From Rhodospirillales bacterium (GTDB taxonomy: Bacteria > Pseudomonadota > Alphaproteobacteria > Rhodospirillales_A > JACZKS01): a stretch of DNA of 64,000 nucleotides. The DNA is taken from contig JABGRG010000008.1 of NCBI GenBank assembly GCA_018648445.1, forward strand, positions 1 through 64,000. The letters are read 5' to 3'. Under the pieces are notes generated by a model. That model saw only the letters and a program-made list of their open reading frames with translations, did no database searches and was not told the origin of the DNA. The position numbers and the translations under genes are program-made. This document shows, piece after piece, positions 38,173-48,151 of this stretch (its first letter is position 1; every line of letters starts with the position of its first letter).

Positions 38173-38715
38173 ATGAGCACCGCCACGGCCAAAATCGAAA
38201 CGTCCGCACCCCTTCGCCCCATCGATGCCGAGGGTCTTGCCGCCCTTTCTGCGAAGGGTAAGGCCAATCCGAAAAATGTTGTCACTCTGAAGGCGCGCAC
38301 CGTCTGCGAGGGGCGCTTTCGCAACCTAACATTCGTGCGCAATCTTACCGCCCATGTGGTGGACGAACCGCCGACGCTGCTGGGCGATGACACCGCGCCC
38401 AATCCGTCGGAAGCCACCCTCGCAGCGCTTGGTTCGTGCCTTTCGGTGGGCATACACGCCAATGCCACCCAGCGCGGCGTGACGCTGAGCACCATCGAAC
38501 TGGAACTCGAAGGTGACCTTAACGTCACGGCAGTCTGGGGCGTAGGCGACCTTTCGGAAAAAACCCTCGGGTTCACCGATATCCGGGTCAAGGCCCACAT
38601 CGAAGGTGACGCCGATCAGAGCGAACTGGATGCCATCGTCGCCAACGCCGTCAAATGGTCGCCGGTAGGCGCAACCATGACCAATCCGGTCAATCTTGAA
38701 GTCTCTTCCGAATAA
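38173..38715 (+). CDS. OsmC-family protein lacking the second cysteine
   Basis: The 180-residue protein has the OsmC/Ohr fold: PNPSEATLAALGSCLSVGI with the first reactive Cys near residue 97, LELEGDLNV and a C-terminal AVKWSPVGATMTNPV. The second Cys, normally in this C-terminal CPV/SPV position, is Ser, so the usual two-Cys peroxidase cycle cannot operate. It could act on another substrate or with an external thiol. It sits 29 bp after the permease and 11 bp before the flavoprotein gene, apparently in one operon. Confidence 0.85.
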   Translation: MSTATAKIETSAPLRPIDAEGLAALSAKGKANPKNVVTLKARTVCEGRFRNLTFVRNLTAHVVDEPPTLLGDDTAPNPSEATLAALGSCLSVGIHANATQRGVTLSTIELELEGDLNVTAVWGVGDLSEKTLGFTDIRVKAHIEGDADQSELDAIVANAVKWSPVGATMTNPVNLEVSSE

Positions 38716-38726
38716 GGAAAGCTGGG

Positions 38727-39866
38727 ATGACGTCACAAGTTGCCGCGCGGCGGATCTACGCTCAACCAGGGCCGGTCACCCCCCCGGCCGCCTCCCCCCT
38801 GTTGACGGAGATCCGCCGCATTGCCGACAAGGAACTGGCCCCGCAGGTGGTCGAAATTGATCGCGATGGCCATTATCCGGAGGACATTCTTCGGTCCGCC
38901 GGAGCAGCCGGAGCCTTCCGCCAGCATTTGCCACGCGCCAATCCGAGTGGTGACGGAATGGCCGCGACCATCGAAGCCATGGCGATTTTGGGTGAGCATT
39001 GCCTATCCACGGCTTTTCTCGGCTGGTGCCAGAATGCCTGCGCCTACTATATGGAACTTAGCGACAATACCTTCCTGAAACGCACGATCCTGCCGCGTGT
39101 CGCAGCGGGAGAACGGTTGGGGGGCACGGCGCTTTCCAACCCCATGAAGAGCTTTTCGGGGATCGAGCGGCTTTTGCTCAAGGGCAAAGCCGTCAAAGGG
39201 GGTTTTCGTGTCAGCGGTCGATTGCCATGGGTTTCGAACCTTGGCGATGGACACCTGTTCGGCGCGATTTTCCAGTTGGCGGATAGCCAACACACCGTGA
39301 TGGCCATGACGGACTGCGCCTGGGAAGGCCTTTCCATCACCCAAAACGTGTCTTTTACGGCGTTGGAAGGAACGCGAACCTTCTGTGTGCGCTTTGATGA
39401 CGTTTTCGTACCCGAAGACTGGGTGCTGGCCGATCCTGCCGACGCCATCGTGCCCAAAATAAAGCCCGGATTTATCCTGATGCAGGCCGGTATGGCCATC
39501 GGTCTGGTTCGCGATTGCGTGGCCATCATGCGCCGGGCGAACCGCAGGCTGGATCACGTGAACCGGTTTCTGGATGATCCGCCGGACGAGATTGAATCCG
39601 CGCTTTTTACCGCCGAGGAAGAAGTCGGCACATTAGCCGCGACACCTCTGGAAACGGACCGTGATTTCCTGCGCCGGGTCCTTTCTGTCAGGGCGGACGC
39701 ATCCGAACTTTCACTAAAAGCCGCCCAATCCGCGATGCTTCATGCGGGCGCGCGCGGGTATGTGGCTCAGTCGGCAGCGCAGCGGCGGCTTCGCGAATCC
39801 TACTTCGTCGCCATTGTCACCCCGGCGTTGAAACACCTTCGAAAAGAACTGGCGAATTTGAGCTAA
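38727..39866 (+). CDS. Acyl-CoA dehydrogenase-fold flavoprotein (monooxygenase-like)
   Basis: The 379-residue protein has the ACAD N-terminal helices (IRRIADKELAPQVVEIDRDG), a middle domain (GGTALSNPMKSFSG, VSGRLPWVSNLGDG) and a C-terminal helical bundle. A flexible N-terminus and the absence of a clear catalytic base make it more like DszC/SfnB-type flavoprotein monooxygenases than a fatty-acid dehydrogenase (inference). It is the last gene of the nitrate/sulfonate-type ABC operon. Its stop interlocks with that of pbpC (CTAA, 39863-39866). Confidence 0.82.
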   Translation: MTSQVAARRIYAQPGPVTPPAASPLLTEIRRIADKELAPQVVEIDRDGHYPEDILRSAGAAGAFRQHLPRANPSGDGMAATIEAMAILGEHCLSTAFLGWCQNACAYYMELSDNTFLKRTILPRVAAGERLGGTALSNPMKSFSGIERLLLKGKAVKGGFRVSGRLPWVSNLGDGHLFGAIFQLADSQHTVMAMTDCAWEGLSITQNVSFTALEGTRTFCVRFDDVFVPEDWVLADPADAIVPKIKPGFILMQAGMAIGLVRDCVAIMRRANRRLDHVNRFLDDPPDEIESALFTAEEEVGTLAATPLETDRDFLRRVLSVRADASELSLKAAQSAMLHAGARGYVAQSAAQRRLRESYFVAIVTPALKHLRKELANLS

Positions 39867-41965
39867 TGGGTAACGGCGATCCATACATCCGACGAAGCCA
39901 CACGGCCATCCCGGTCAATGGTGGTAATACGGACCCGTCCCTGATTGTTCCCGGACCAGTACGCCGTACGCTTGAAGGGTTTGGAAGCAATGGGTCGTCC
40001 GTCGACCAGCCAGCGCAACGGTTTGCGTCCACCGTGCGCGCGCAGGCGCAACGATACGGCGCCATCCATATCCGCGCCGAGCTCGACCGTCGAGCCGTCC
40101 GGCGGAAATGAAACGGCAAATTCCGGTTTTTCTTCAACATGCGCAACGGTCAAGCGATCGCCCGTGCTGAACTTTCGCATGGGCGCCGGCAGGTCCGCAT
40201 TGCGCGCCACGAGTATCCCTGCGGGCGGGGAGGCTTCGACCCCCGCTGCCACGGGCGGCAAAAGATCAAACACATCGAACAACAAGGGGGCTGCTTGCGA
40301 CCGGCCGGTCCTTGCGGTGCCGAAACCGCCGTCGGGCCGGCCAACCCAGACACCTACCGTATGACCCGCATCAAACCCCACCGCCCACGCGTCGCGAAAA
40401 CCATAAGAAGTTCCGGTTTTTAGCGCGATCCGTCTTTGTGTAGCCGCGTGGCGGGACGCGATCCTGCCACGCGGTCCCGGCGCGCCGCGCAAAATTTCGG
40501 CCACGTACCAGGCTGCGGACGGGCTGAAGACACGCATTCCCGACTTGATTTCATCGGTTTCGCGCAGCCGCAACGGCGCAAATTGCCCGCCGTTGGCCAG
40601 ACCTGTGTAAACGCCCGCCAAATCCCACAGGGTGAGGCCGACCCCGCCCAGTGCGATGGGCAATGCGGGAGCCTTGACGCGCGGATCATAGCGCAGACGC
40701 GCGCCCGCTTTTTCCAGCAGGCCTGCGAAACGCGCCGCGCCCAGACGGTCGAGGACGGCCACGGCGGGTACATTCAGGCTAAGTTGAAGGGCCTCGCGCA
40801 CGGTGATCTCGCCCCGGAAGCGCTGATCGAAGTTAACCGGCGCATAGTCGCCGAAACGCATGGGTTTGTCGGCGATCAGGGTTTCGGGATGAATGGCAAA
40901 GGCATCAATGGCCGCTGCGAAGATAAAGGGTTTCAAGGTTGACCCCGGCGAGCGCACAGCGCGGACCATGTCCACCTGCCCGTTCCGCGCGGTATCGAGA
41001 AACTCCGCCGATCCCACATAGCTGCGGACTTTGCGGGTTTCATTCTCGATGACGAGAACGGCGAGATTTGCGCCCGCCTCGAAGCGTCCAGCGAAACGGG
41101 TCGCCAGAGCCTGCAGCGATTTTTGCAATCCAGCGTCAACGAAGGTGCGGTGAACATCGGTTTTCGGTGCTTCGCGATCCAACCTTCGGGCAAGGTGCGG
41201 AGCCAGCATGGGAGCCGCGTTGCGGGCGTGGGGAACAGGCTCCTCGCGTGCCGCCCGTATGGCTCGGGCGCTCAGGTATCCGGACATTTTCGTGCGCGCC
41301 AGCACCTTGTCGCGCGCCGCTCGTGCCGCTTCGGGATATCGGTCGGGCCTGTACTTTTCCGGCGATTGCGGCAAGACCACCAACAATGCCGCCTCGCCCG
41401 GCGTTAAGCGCTTTGGTTCCTTGCCAAGGTAGAACCGGACCGCCGCCTTGATCCCCTCCAGATTTCCGCCAAAGGGCGCAATGGTCAGATAGATGGAAAG
41501 GATTTCGCGCTTGCTGAAACGCCATTCAAGCTGCAACGCGCGCGCCACCTCGATCACCTTGGACGCCAGCGTTCGCGGGCGCGGCTCCAGCAGACGCACC
41601 ACCTGCATGGTCAGTGTGGATGCGCCTGACACGGGACGTCCCGTTGAGGCCCACTGAAACGCCGCCCGCGCAATGGCCAGCGGATCAACGCCGGGATGGC
41701 GGAAAAACCGCTTATCCTCGTAAAGCGTCAGCATTTCCAAATAGGTCGGATCGACTTCGCCGGGATCGGCGGCGAACCGCCACACCCCGTTTTTCGCGGT
41801 AAAGGCGCGCAGAATATGGCCGTCAGCATCAACAACAGCGCTTGATCTCTCGCTATAACGTTCCAACGCGGGCGGATAGGCGGCATCAATGACCAGCGCC
41901 GCCGAAGTCAACACCGCGACCATGATCCCTACACCCAACAACGCGGCCTTCGATCGCCCAGTCAT
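39863..41965 (-). CDS. pbpC: Penicillin-binding protein 1C
   Basis: The 700-residue bifunctional enzyme has an N-terminal anchor (VGIMVAVLTSAALVIDAAY), a glycosyltransferase domain (YEDKRFFRHPGVDPLAIARA near 82-101, SGASTLTMQVVRLLEPRPRT) and a transpeptidase with SPGSTLKPFIF, LSLN and KTGTSYGFRDAW near 518. A C-terminal domain of about 90 residues (WLVDGRPIASKPF) is the PBP1C type. It lies downstream of the alpha-2-macroglobulin gene on the same strand, the usual pairing for repair after protease or cell-wall attack. Confidence 0.96.
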   Translation of the reverse strand: MTGRSKAALLGVGIMVAVLTSAALVIDAAYPPALERYSERSSAVVDADGHILRAFTAKNGVWRFAADPGEVDPTYLEMLTLYEDKRFFRHPGVDPLAIARAAFQWASTGRPVSGASTLTMQVVRLLEPRPRTLASKVIEVARALQLEWRFSKREILSIYLTIAPFGGNLEGIKAAVRFYLGKEPKRLTPGEAALLVVLPQSPEKYRPDRYPEAARAARDKVLARTKMSGYLSARAIRAAREEPVPHARNAAPMLAPHLARRLDREAPKTDVHRTFVDAGLQKSLQALATRFAGRFEAGANLAVLVIENETRKVRSYVGSAEFLDTARNGQVDMVRAVRSPGSTLKPFIFAAAIDAFAIHPETLIADKPMRFGDYAPVNFDQRFRGEITVREALQLSLNVPAVAVLDRLGAARFAGLLEKAGARLRYDPRVKAPALPIALGGVGLTLWDLAGVYTGLANGGQFAPLRLRETDEIKSGMRVFSPSAAWYVAEILRGAPGPRGRIASRHAATQRRIALKTGTSYGFRDAWAVGFDAGHTVGVWVGRPDGGFGTARTGRSQAAPLLFDVFDLLPPVAAGVEASPPAGILVARNADLPAPMRKFSTGDRLTVAHVEEKPEFAVSFPPDGSTVELGADMDGAVSLRLRAHGGRKPLRWLVDGRPIASKPFKRTAYWSGNNQGRVRITTIDRDGRVASSDVWIAVTH

Positions 41966-42108
41966 CGGCCCGCCTTTTCACAGATGGTTGAAGTCACTGC
42001 GCCGTGATTTGCCTTCTCGTCGGGAGTTCCCCATATGGCCAAGAACTGCAAGGAACCAACCGTCAGAGAAGGGGAAAACGCCCCATCCCGATTTGTGGAG
42101 CAGCGCCA

Positions 42109-42444
42109 ATGACTTGCCTTATGAAAAGTGTATTCATCATTTTGGTTTGCATATTGGTCGTGGCGTCGACCGCTTTTGCCGACGGCTCCCGACGCGGAAA
42201 CTGCAGCGCGTCGGTTGAAGCGGAACTTGACCGGTTGAACGTAAATCGATCCAACATCGCCTCGATCAGCATTAGCCGACGAACCCGGACGCAGGGCGAG
42301 AACGAAGTCACCGACGGCTACGACGCGTGGGTGCGCTTCAAATCCTGCAAGGGCGCGCTGATCGTGCAAATGCGGACGTCGTGCCGCGTGCGCGGATCCT
42401 ACTCGCGCGGAGAATGCAGGGTCGACGGCGTCAAGCACTGGTGA
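42109..42444 (+). CDS. Small secreted four-cysteine protein of unknown function
   Basis: The 111-residue protein starts at 42109, with GGAG eight bases upstream. A signal peptide (VFIILVCILVVASTAFA) leaves about 83 residues with four Cys (GNCS, KSCK, TSCR, GECR) that could form two disulfides. No family recognised. It lies alone on the plus strand between the alpha-2-macroglobulin and pbpC genes, inside what is usually a tight pair. Confidence 0.7.
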   Translation: MTCLMKSVFIILVCILVVASTAFADGSRRGNCSASVEAELDRLNVNRSNIASISISRRTRTQGENEVTDGYDAWVRFKSCKGALIVQMRTSCRVRGSYSRGECRVDGVKHW

Positions 42445-42465
42445 GCGTTTCATATCGTTCACCGA

Positions 42466-45400
42466 TCAATGGCGATCCAGTACGTTCAAGCGCCGCATGG
42501 CCGTTCGCGCCCGATATTGCGGTTTGTACATGTCCTCGATATGGACGGCCGGAACCGCGTAACTTCCCGGCGTTACCGCGCGCACCAGATAGGCCAGCGT
42601 GAACTCGCGGTTCTTGTCTCCTATATCCAGCGCAGCGACGAACCGGTCGTCACGGTATTCCATATGCACAGCCCGGCTAAGTTTGGGAAGCCACCCCAGT
42701 TCGGTGGTTGAGCGGGCATCGCTAAGCCGCGCGTTCTCGATTTCCAGCCCGGCGGGCAGCAAATCGACAATCAGGGCCTGATGATCAAGCGTCGTCGAGG
42801 CTTCACCCTCGATCATGACCACCAGCACATCGTTTTGCCGGACCTGCGAGAGGTCCGTCGGAGCACCGTCCAAGCCGTAAAACCCGCGGCTGATGGCAAA
42901 CCCCTCGGCCTCCGGCGGCAATTCGGCTTTGGGCACGCCGGTGATGGTCGCCGTGTGCCAAAGCGCTGATGACCCTGAATTAACGTATTCGATACCGTCA
43001 ACCAGACGCGCCTTGCCCGGCCTTACGTATAGGGGATCGTTGGCGGGCGCCCGGGCAACACCGTCCACCGTCAGTTCCATGGGCGTTTGCGCTTCATTCA
43101 GGGCGGCGGCGGCAACAATTAGCGAGGCCTGCTCCTGTGTGCTCAGGTACCTTTTCTGGTTTTGGCGGGTCGCCAGTTCGTCGACCAGATCAAACAGGTT
43201 CCGCCCACCCCAGTCACGGTCCACATTTGCCATCCGGGGTGCGGTTTCTCCGCTCAGGGAAACAAGGTTCGCCATGTCGCGCACCGATGAGCCGTAATCG
43301 CGCAAATCACGTCGCGAATTTACCTTGGCCAAAGCCTTTCCGAAGTAGAAGCGCGCCTGATCGGCTTCACCATAGAGGGCCAGCGCAGCGGCCAGTTGGG
43401 CTGCAGCCGATGCACTGGGCAACCGGTCAACGACCCGTCCGGCGAAATAGCGCGCATAGGATGCCCGCCCCACCCCGGCGGCGGCCAGATCGTAATGGGC
43501 ATAAGCGGTCGCCGCCAAATCGGTGAACTCCTTCCACTCGGTGCGGCGGACCCTTTGTTCGAGCCATTTCAGCCCCGCCAGATAAGGAGTTGCGGGAACG
43601 CCGAATCCCTTGGCCTTGGCACGGGTCAGAAAATCGACGGCGTAGGCCGTCAGCCACGGGTCGGCCCGGCCCCGCGAATTCCACAACGCGAAAGCGCCAT
43701 CGGGACGCTGCATTTCAAGAATACGGGCAATAGCCCCGTCAACGCGCATGGCGTTGCCGTTGTCCTTCTCCTCGACGCCCCATATCCCGGCAACTTCGGA
43801 CACATAAAGCAGCGGCATGGCGCGGCTGATGGTTTGTTCGAGACAGCCGTAGGGGTAGCGATCCAATGAACGAAGAAGGCCCGGAACGTCCAGATTGGTT
43901 CGCGGGCTGAAACCGAGAAGCAGCTCGCCAGTTCCTTCAACGAATTCGTCCAGTGCGCCTTGCGAATAGACGGCCTTCTGGCCGGGCTTCATGCGCCGCG
44001 ACAACCGGCGTACGGCCCGCAATTGCGCGGGCCTGACACCGAGCGTCCAGCTTCGACTAAGAGTGAACCCACCCGGCGCGTTTAGTTTCATGTGCAGTTT
44101 GCCCAGCCCCGTCTCAATTCCCTTGACCCCGAAACCGATGAAACCATTGCCGCCCTTGGCCAGTTCAACCGTGCGTTCACTGGTCCCTTGCACAGATACC
44201 GATCCCTCGGTGCGAAGGGCAATCGTGACCTTGCCCGCCGGGCCCGAAAGATTGTTTAGCGCCACGCTCAGGCGGCCTTCGTCGCCGGGTGCGAGAAACC
44301 TTGGGAACGAGGCTTGCGCAATCAGCGGATCACGAACCAGAACCGCCGTTTCGCCCGAGCCCACGCGCGTGGCGTCGAACGCCACCGCCATCAAACGAAG
44401 GCGTCCGGCAAAGTCGGGAACATCCAGTGCGATGCGGGCGACGCCGTGCTCATCGGGTTTTACCAGCCCCGAGAACAGCGATGTGATCTTGACGTCCACG
44501 GGCGGCATGCCCTTTGTCGCCAGGGCGGGATCGCCGCCACCCGAACGGATGTGGCCCCGGCGTTTGGTTTTGCCGTCAATGAGCTTTCCGTACAGATCGC
44601 GAATCGCGACGCCCAATTTTCGCTTACCGAAGAAGTGAGCCGCCGGATCCGGCGTCCTGAAATTGGTAAGTTGCAAAACCCCTTCGTCGACGGCGGCCAG
44701 CGTCACGAAAGCCTGTTTCCCCGCTTCGACGCCCTTGATGGTGACCGGAACGTCCAGGCGGCTGCGCGGACGAATTTCGTCGGGCGCGTCAAACGCGACC
44801 TTTAACGTGCGCGGTTCGGCATCCAACCCGGCCCACGCCAGCCCGATGGCCCGGCCCGGCCCGCGCGTTTTCGCATCGGGCCTGAATGCAGTGGCCAGAA
44901 CATAAGCGCCAACCCCCCATTCAGACGTAAACGGGAATTCCACCACCGATCCCTCGGCGGAGACGGAAAGCGAGCGGGTTTCGATAATGCGCTCGTTGGC
45001 CACAACCAGAAGAACCTCGCCATCAAACGGCGATTTCACGTGCACGCGAACCGTATCGCCGGGGACATAGCCCTTCTTGTCGGCGACCACCTGCAAGGTG
45101 TCGGGACGATCCGCCAAAGTCGGCGTCACGAACCATCCGGCACGGAAGCGAACACTGGACGCAGCGCCGGTCTTTGGATCAAACACTTCCAGCCGGTAGC
45201 GGCCCCAATCGACTTGTCGGCCAAGCGTGGCAAGTTCGCTCGCCGCTACGTCGATACGGCCGCCCGAAAGCGGCTCGTCAATAATCTGCACCTCGTAGTC
45301 CCAAACCCCGCCGCGGCGGAACCACTGATATTTCCAGTTTTCTTTGTAAAAGCTGTATTCAAGGGACGCACCTACGCGCTTGCCGTCGGAGCTCAGAACG

Positions 45401-47235
45401 ATCGCGTCGAATTCGGCTTCGCTTCCTTCGCCAATCGCGCCCGTATCGAAACGCGGACGAAGACCGATGGCGTTGGCGCGATTGCGCAAGGGCAGGGTCA
45501 GGCTGCCGGTCGCGGGTCGTCCGCCCAATTCAAAGACGCCCGCGCGCACCACCGCCTTTAAGGGAAGGGTCGTATCTTCCGCCCAGTCTATGTTGAGGGA
45601 CGCCGAGACTTTTCCGGCGTCGTCGGTGGCTTCGAAGGGGAGTTTTTTTCGTTGGGGCCGGAAGGTTTCTTCGGCCAGCCCAAAGCGATAGCCCGGCCAG
45701 TCCGGATAAGGCCGCTCGTCCTTCAGAACGACGACCTCTCCTTCGGCGGGCAGTTTGGCGGCGGGTGCGCCGTACAGGTAATCCGCCGCCACATCCAGGC
45801 GCGAAACCGAGCCGCTTTTCAACACCCCGACCGACGAAGTAAGTCCGACTTCGATACGTGGCGGAACCACGTCTTCAACCAATATCTTCAACTCGCCGAT
45901 GGGTTTGGATTTGGGGTCGAGATGGGCCTGCAAGGTCCAGCGCCCGGTCTGGGCACTTCGCGAGAACGGCAGATCTATGGCGTAACCACCCACACCGGTG
46001 GATTTGACGATTTCGCTGCGGGCCTCGACGCCGTCGGGCCGCAACAATTTCAGCGTCATGGGCAGCGCCTCGGCCGCCATGGCTTTGGCGTCGCGCAGAA
46101 GGGCGACCACATGGGCGGTTTCGCCGGGCCTGAAAACGCCGCGGTCGGCATAGATATAGGCGTCTATAGGGCCGGGCTGGGTGCGCCCGCCAACGCCACG
46201 ATCACTCAGGTCGAAGGCCGGGCCGGAAAGATCGAGAAAATTGAATTCGCCAGATCCCGTTAGCGCAAAAATCGCCTTTGGCGCGCGCCCGCCCCGACCG
46301 CGCAACAATCCCGGCGCGAACCGCGCGCTTCCGTCCTGGCCGACCACGGCTTCGGCGAGCAACGAGTTGTTGCGCGCGAACAGGCGAAGGGTGACACCCG
46401 ATTTCGCCTTGGCGGAGCCCAGCGAACGGACAAACACGTGCAGGCCGTCGGCGCCCGAAAAAGTGGTTAGGCCCAGGTCGGAAATCACCAGCCATTGGGT
46501 GGCGCGCAATCCCCACGACGTGTCATCGTCTTCGCCCCGTTGGGCGATGGCCGCATAAATGCCCGGCCCCGAACGTTCCAGAACGTCGCCGACGGCAAAG
46601 GCCGTGGTGATCCGCTTGTTGGCTTGCGAGGCCACATCCATTTCGCCTTGCCATACAAGTTCGCCGATTTCATCGGTGATGTTGTTAACATCCCATCTGC
46701 CCAACGGGTTTCCGATACGGCCCGATTTCATCTGCGGGACCATGTTGCGTTCGTCGATCTTCAAGATGCGCAACTTCACCTTATCGACATTGACGGAAAT
46801 GACCGGTACGCCACTTGCCCCGCTGCGCGGCAGAACGTAGGTGCTGCCGCGAAAGCCGACGGAGGGCTTGCGGTTGCCTATATGGACCTGAAAAACCGAG
46901 GCTTCTCCCGATACCGGACCTTCGGCAGCAGGAACGCCGGCACGCACACTCACCATATAATCCGTGCCGTGCTGAACGCCGTCCACGCACAACTGTTCAC
47001 CCCGTGCCATGACGCCGCCCGTGGTCCCGGGCAGGATGTCCACGAAATCCTCGAAGCGGACCGAACGATCCGTGCTTAGCGCCCTGTTAAAAATAACGCA
47101 GAATTCCGGTCGGTCGGAATCGGCGTTGACCTTGGTTCCGGTTGCGCGGAAATCGGCGGCCCCGGTGGCGTAAGCGGGCGCGCTGACGATCAACGACATA
47201 AATACGGCGGCGGCTATACGGCGGGCGATATTCAT
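42466..47235 (-). CDS. Bacterial alpha-2-macroglobulin with thioester
   Basis: The 1589-residue secreted protein has a Sec signal (AAAVFMSLIVSAPAYA) but no lipobox cysteine, unlike E. coli YfhM. It carries macroglobulin beta-domains (FRPGETAHVVALLRDAKAMA, KKGYVPGDTVRVHVKSPFDG), an alpha-2-macroglobulin family block (VDVKITSLFSGLVKPDEHGV) and the thioester motif YGCLEQTISRAMPLL near residue 1130. Intact CLEQ implies covalent protease trapping. It forms a functional pair with the downstream pbpC, probably as periplasmic defence against host or predator proteases (known for the family). Confidence 0.96.
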   Translation of the reverse strand: MNIARRIAAAVFMSLIVSAPAYATGAADFRATGTKVNADSDRPEFCVIFNRALSTDRSVRFEDFVDILPGTTGGVMARGEQLCVDGVQHGTDYMVSVRAGVPAAEGPVSGEASVFQVHIGNRKPSVGFRGSTYVLPRSGASGVPVISVNVDKVKLRILKIDERNMVPQMKSGRIGNPLGRWDVNNITDEIGELVWQGEMDVASQANKRITTAFAVGDVLERSGPGIYAAIAQRGEDDDTSWGLRATQWLVISDLGLTTFSGADGLHVFVRSLGSAKAKSGVTLRLFARNNSLLAEAVVGQDGSARFAPGLLRGRGGRAPKAIFALTGSGEFNFLDLSGPAFDLSDRGVGGRTQPGPIDAYIYADRGVFRPGETAHVVALLRDAKAMAAEALPMTLKLLRPDGVEARSEIVKSTGVGGYAIDLPFSRSAQTGRWTLQAHLDPKSKPIGELKILVEDVVPPRIEVGLTSSVGVLKSGSVSRLDVAADYLYGAPAAKLPAEGEVVVLKDERPYPDWPGYRFGLAEETFRPQRKKLPFEATDDAGKVSASLNIDWAEDTTLPLKAVVRAGVFELGGRPATGSLTLPLRNRANAIGLRPRFDTGAIGEGSEAEFDAIVLSSDGKRVGASLEYSFYKENWKYQWFRRGGVWDYEVQIIDEPLSGGRIDVAASELATLGRQVDWGRYRLEVFDPKTGAASSVRFRAGWFVTPTLADRPDTLQVVADKKGYVPGDTVRVHVKSPFDGEVLLVVANERIIETRSLSVSAEGSVVEFPFTSEWGVGAYVLATAFRPDAKTRGPGRAIGLAWAGLDAEPRTLKVAFDAPDEIRPRSRLDVPVTIKGVEAGKQAFVTLAAVDEGVLQLTNFRTPDPAAHFFGKRKLGVAIRDLYGKLIDGKTKRRGHIRSGGGDPALATKGMPPVDVKITSLFSGLVKPDEHGVARIALDVPDFAGRLRLMAVAFDATRVGSGETAVLVRDPLIAQASFPRFLAPGDEGRLSVALNNLSGPAGKVTIALRTEGSVSVQGTSERTVELAKGGNGFIGFGVKGIETGLGKLHMKLNAPGGFTLSRSWTLGVRPAQLRAVRRLSRRMKPGQKAVYSQGALDEFVEGTGELLLGFSPRTNLDVPGLLRSLDRYPYGCLEQTISRAMPLLYVSEVAGIWGVEEKDNGNAMRVDGAIARILEMQRPDGAFALWNSRGRADPWLTAYAVDFLTRAKAKGFGVPATPYLAGLKWLEQRVRRTEWKEFTDLAATAYAHYDLAAAGVGRASYARYFAGRVVDRLPSASAAAQLAAALALYGEADQARFYFGKALAKVNSRRDLRDYGSSVRDMANLVSLSGETAPRMANVDRDWGGRNLFDLVDELATRQNQKRYLSTQEQASLIVAAAALNEAQTPMELTVDGVARAPANDPLYVRPGKARLVDGIEYVNSGSSALWHTATITGVPKAELPPEAEGFAISRGFYGLDGAPTDLSQVRQNDVLVVMIEGEASTTLDHQALIVDLLPAGLEIENARLSDARSTTELGWLPKLSRAVHMEYRDDRFVAALDIGDKNREFTLAYLVRAVTPGSYAVPAVHIEDMYKPQYRARTAMRRLNVLDRH

Positions 47236-47341
47236 TTTTCGTCATATCCTTTGAAAAACGGCAGCGAATTGACCAAATCTTTAGCCAGTGCTAAGTCCTA
47301 ACCACACTTGAAGCATTACCCGGAATTGCGGCAATATTTTG

Positions 47342-48151
47342 ATGGCTGAAAGAGACAATAACAACCGCTATACGATCAATTCCATCATACGGGCAAAGAA
47401 CATTCTACAGTTGCTGGCCCAGGAAGTGACCGGCTTGCGCATCGGGGAGTTGGCCAAGCGCCTGGATCTCGACCGGACCACGGTATTCCGCGTCGTCGTC
47501 ACCCTCGAGCAATGTGGCTTCATCGAACGAATCGGCGAGAGCAAGAGCTACAAGCTGGGCGTCGGCCTGTTTGAAATCGGCAGCGCCTATATCCGGTCAA
47601 CCGATATTCATTCCATTGCCCGGCCCATCATGATCGATTTGTCACACCGGGTGCGCGAAGGCGTGCATTGGGCCATTCTTTCCGGCGAAAAGGCCGTTTG
47701 TATCGACAAGATTGAAAGCCCGCGCGGCCTGGGCACGACGTCTAAAATCGGTCGCGCCGTCCCGTTGAACTCGGGCAGCGTTGGCAAGGTACTGCTGGCT
47801 TTCCAGTCGACTGAAGCGCGCGAGCACCTTTTGGACACCCTGGAATTGGCCCGCTTCACGGACCGCACCATCACCTCGCCTGACACCATGCGCGCCGAAA
47901 TCGAGAGAATCCGCCGCAAGGGGTTTTGCCTCAGCCTGGGCGAGGGCGAAGTCGACATGGCCTGCATCGCCGCGCCCATCTTCGACCATACCGCACGGGT
48001 ATCGGCGGGATTAAGCGTCGGCGGCCACATTCAACGCTTCGAGGATACCGATAACGCGCGCAAGCTGACCGCCCAATTGATCGACGCCGCACGTCAGATA
48101 TCAGAAAAACTGGGCTGCGCGGAAATCCCGGAATTCGAAACGGCTGCTTAG
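47342..48151 (+). CDS. IclR-family transcriptional regulator (copy 1)
   Basis: The 269-residue protein starts at ATG 47342 (a TTG overlaps just upstream). Winged HTH: GLRIGELAKRLDLDRTTVFR, then the IclR effector domain VHWAILSGEKAVCIDKIESP and GSVGKVLLAF. It is a close paralogue of the IclR at 50700-51506; most residues agree, including a long shared run from GSAYIRSTD to SPRGLGTTSKIGRA. It faces the VOC gene, with stops interlocked (TTAG, 48148-48151). Confidence 0.92.
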   Translation: MAERDNNNRYTINSIIRAKNILQLLAQEVTGLRIGELAKRLDLDRTTVFRVVVTLEQCGFIERIGESKSYKLGVGLFEIGSAYIRSTDIHSIARPIMIDLSHRVREGVHWAILSGEKAVCIDKIESPRGLGTTSKIGRAVPLNSGSVGKVLLAFQSTEAREHLLDTLELARFTDRTITSPDTMRAEIERIRRKGFCLSLGEGEVDMACIAAPIFDHTARVSAGLSVGGHIQRFEDTDNARKLTAQLIDAARQISEKLGCAEIPEFETAA

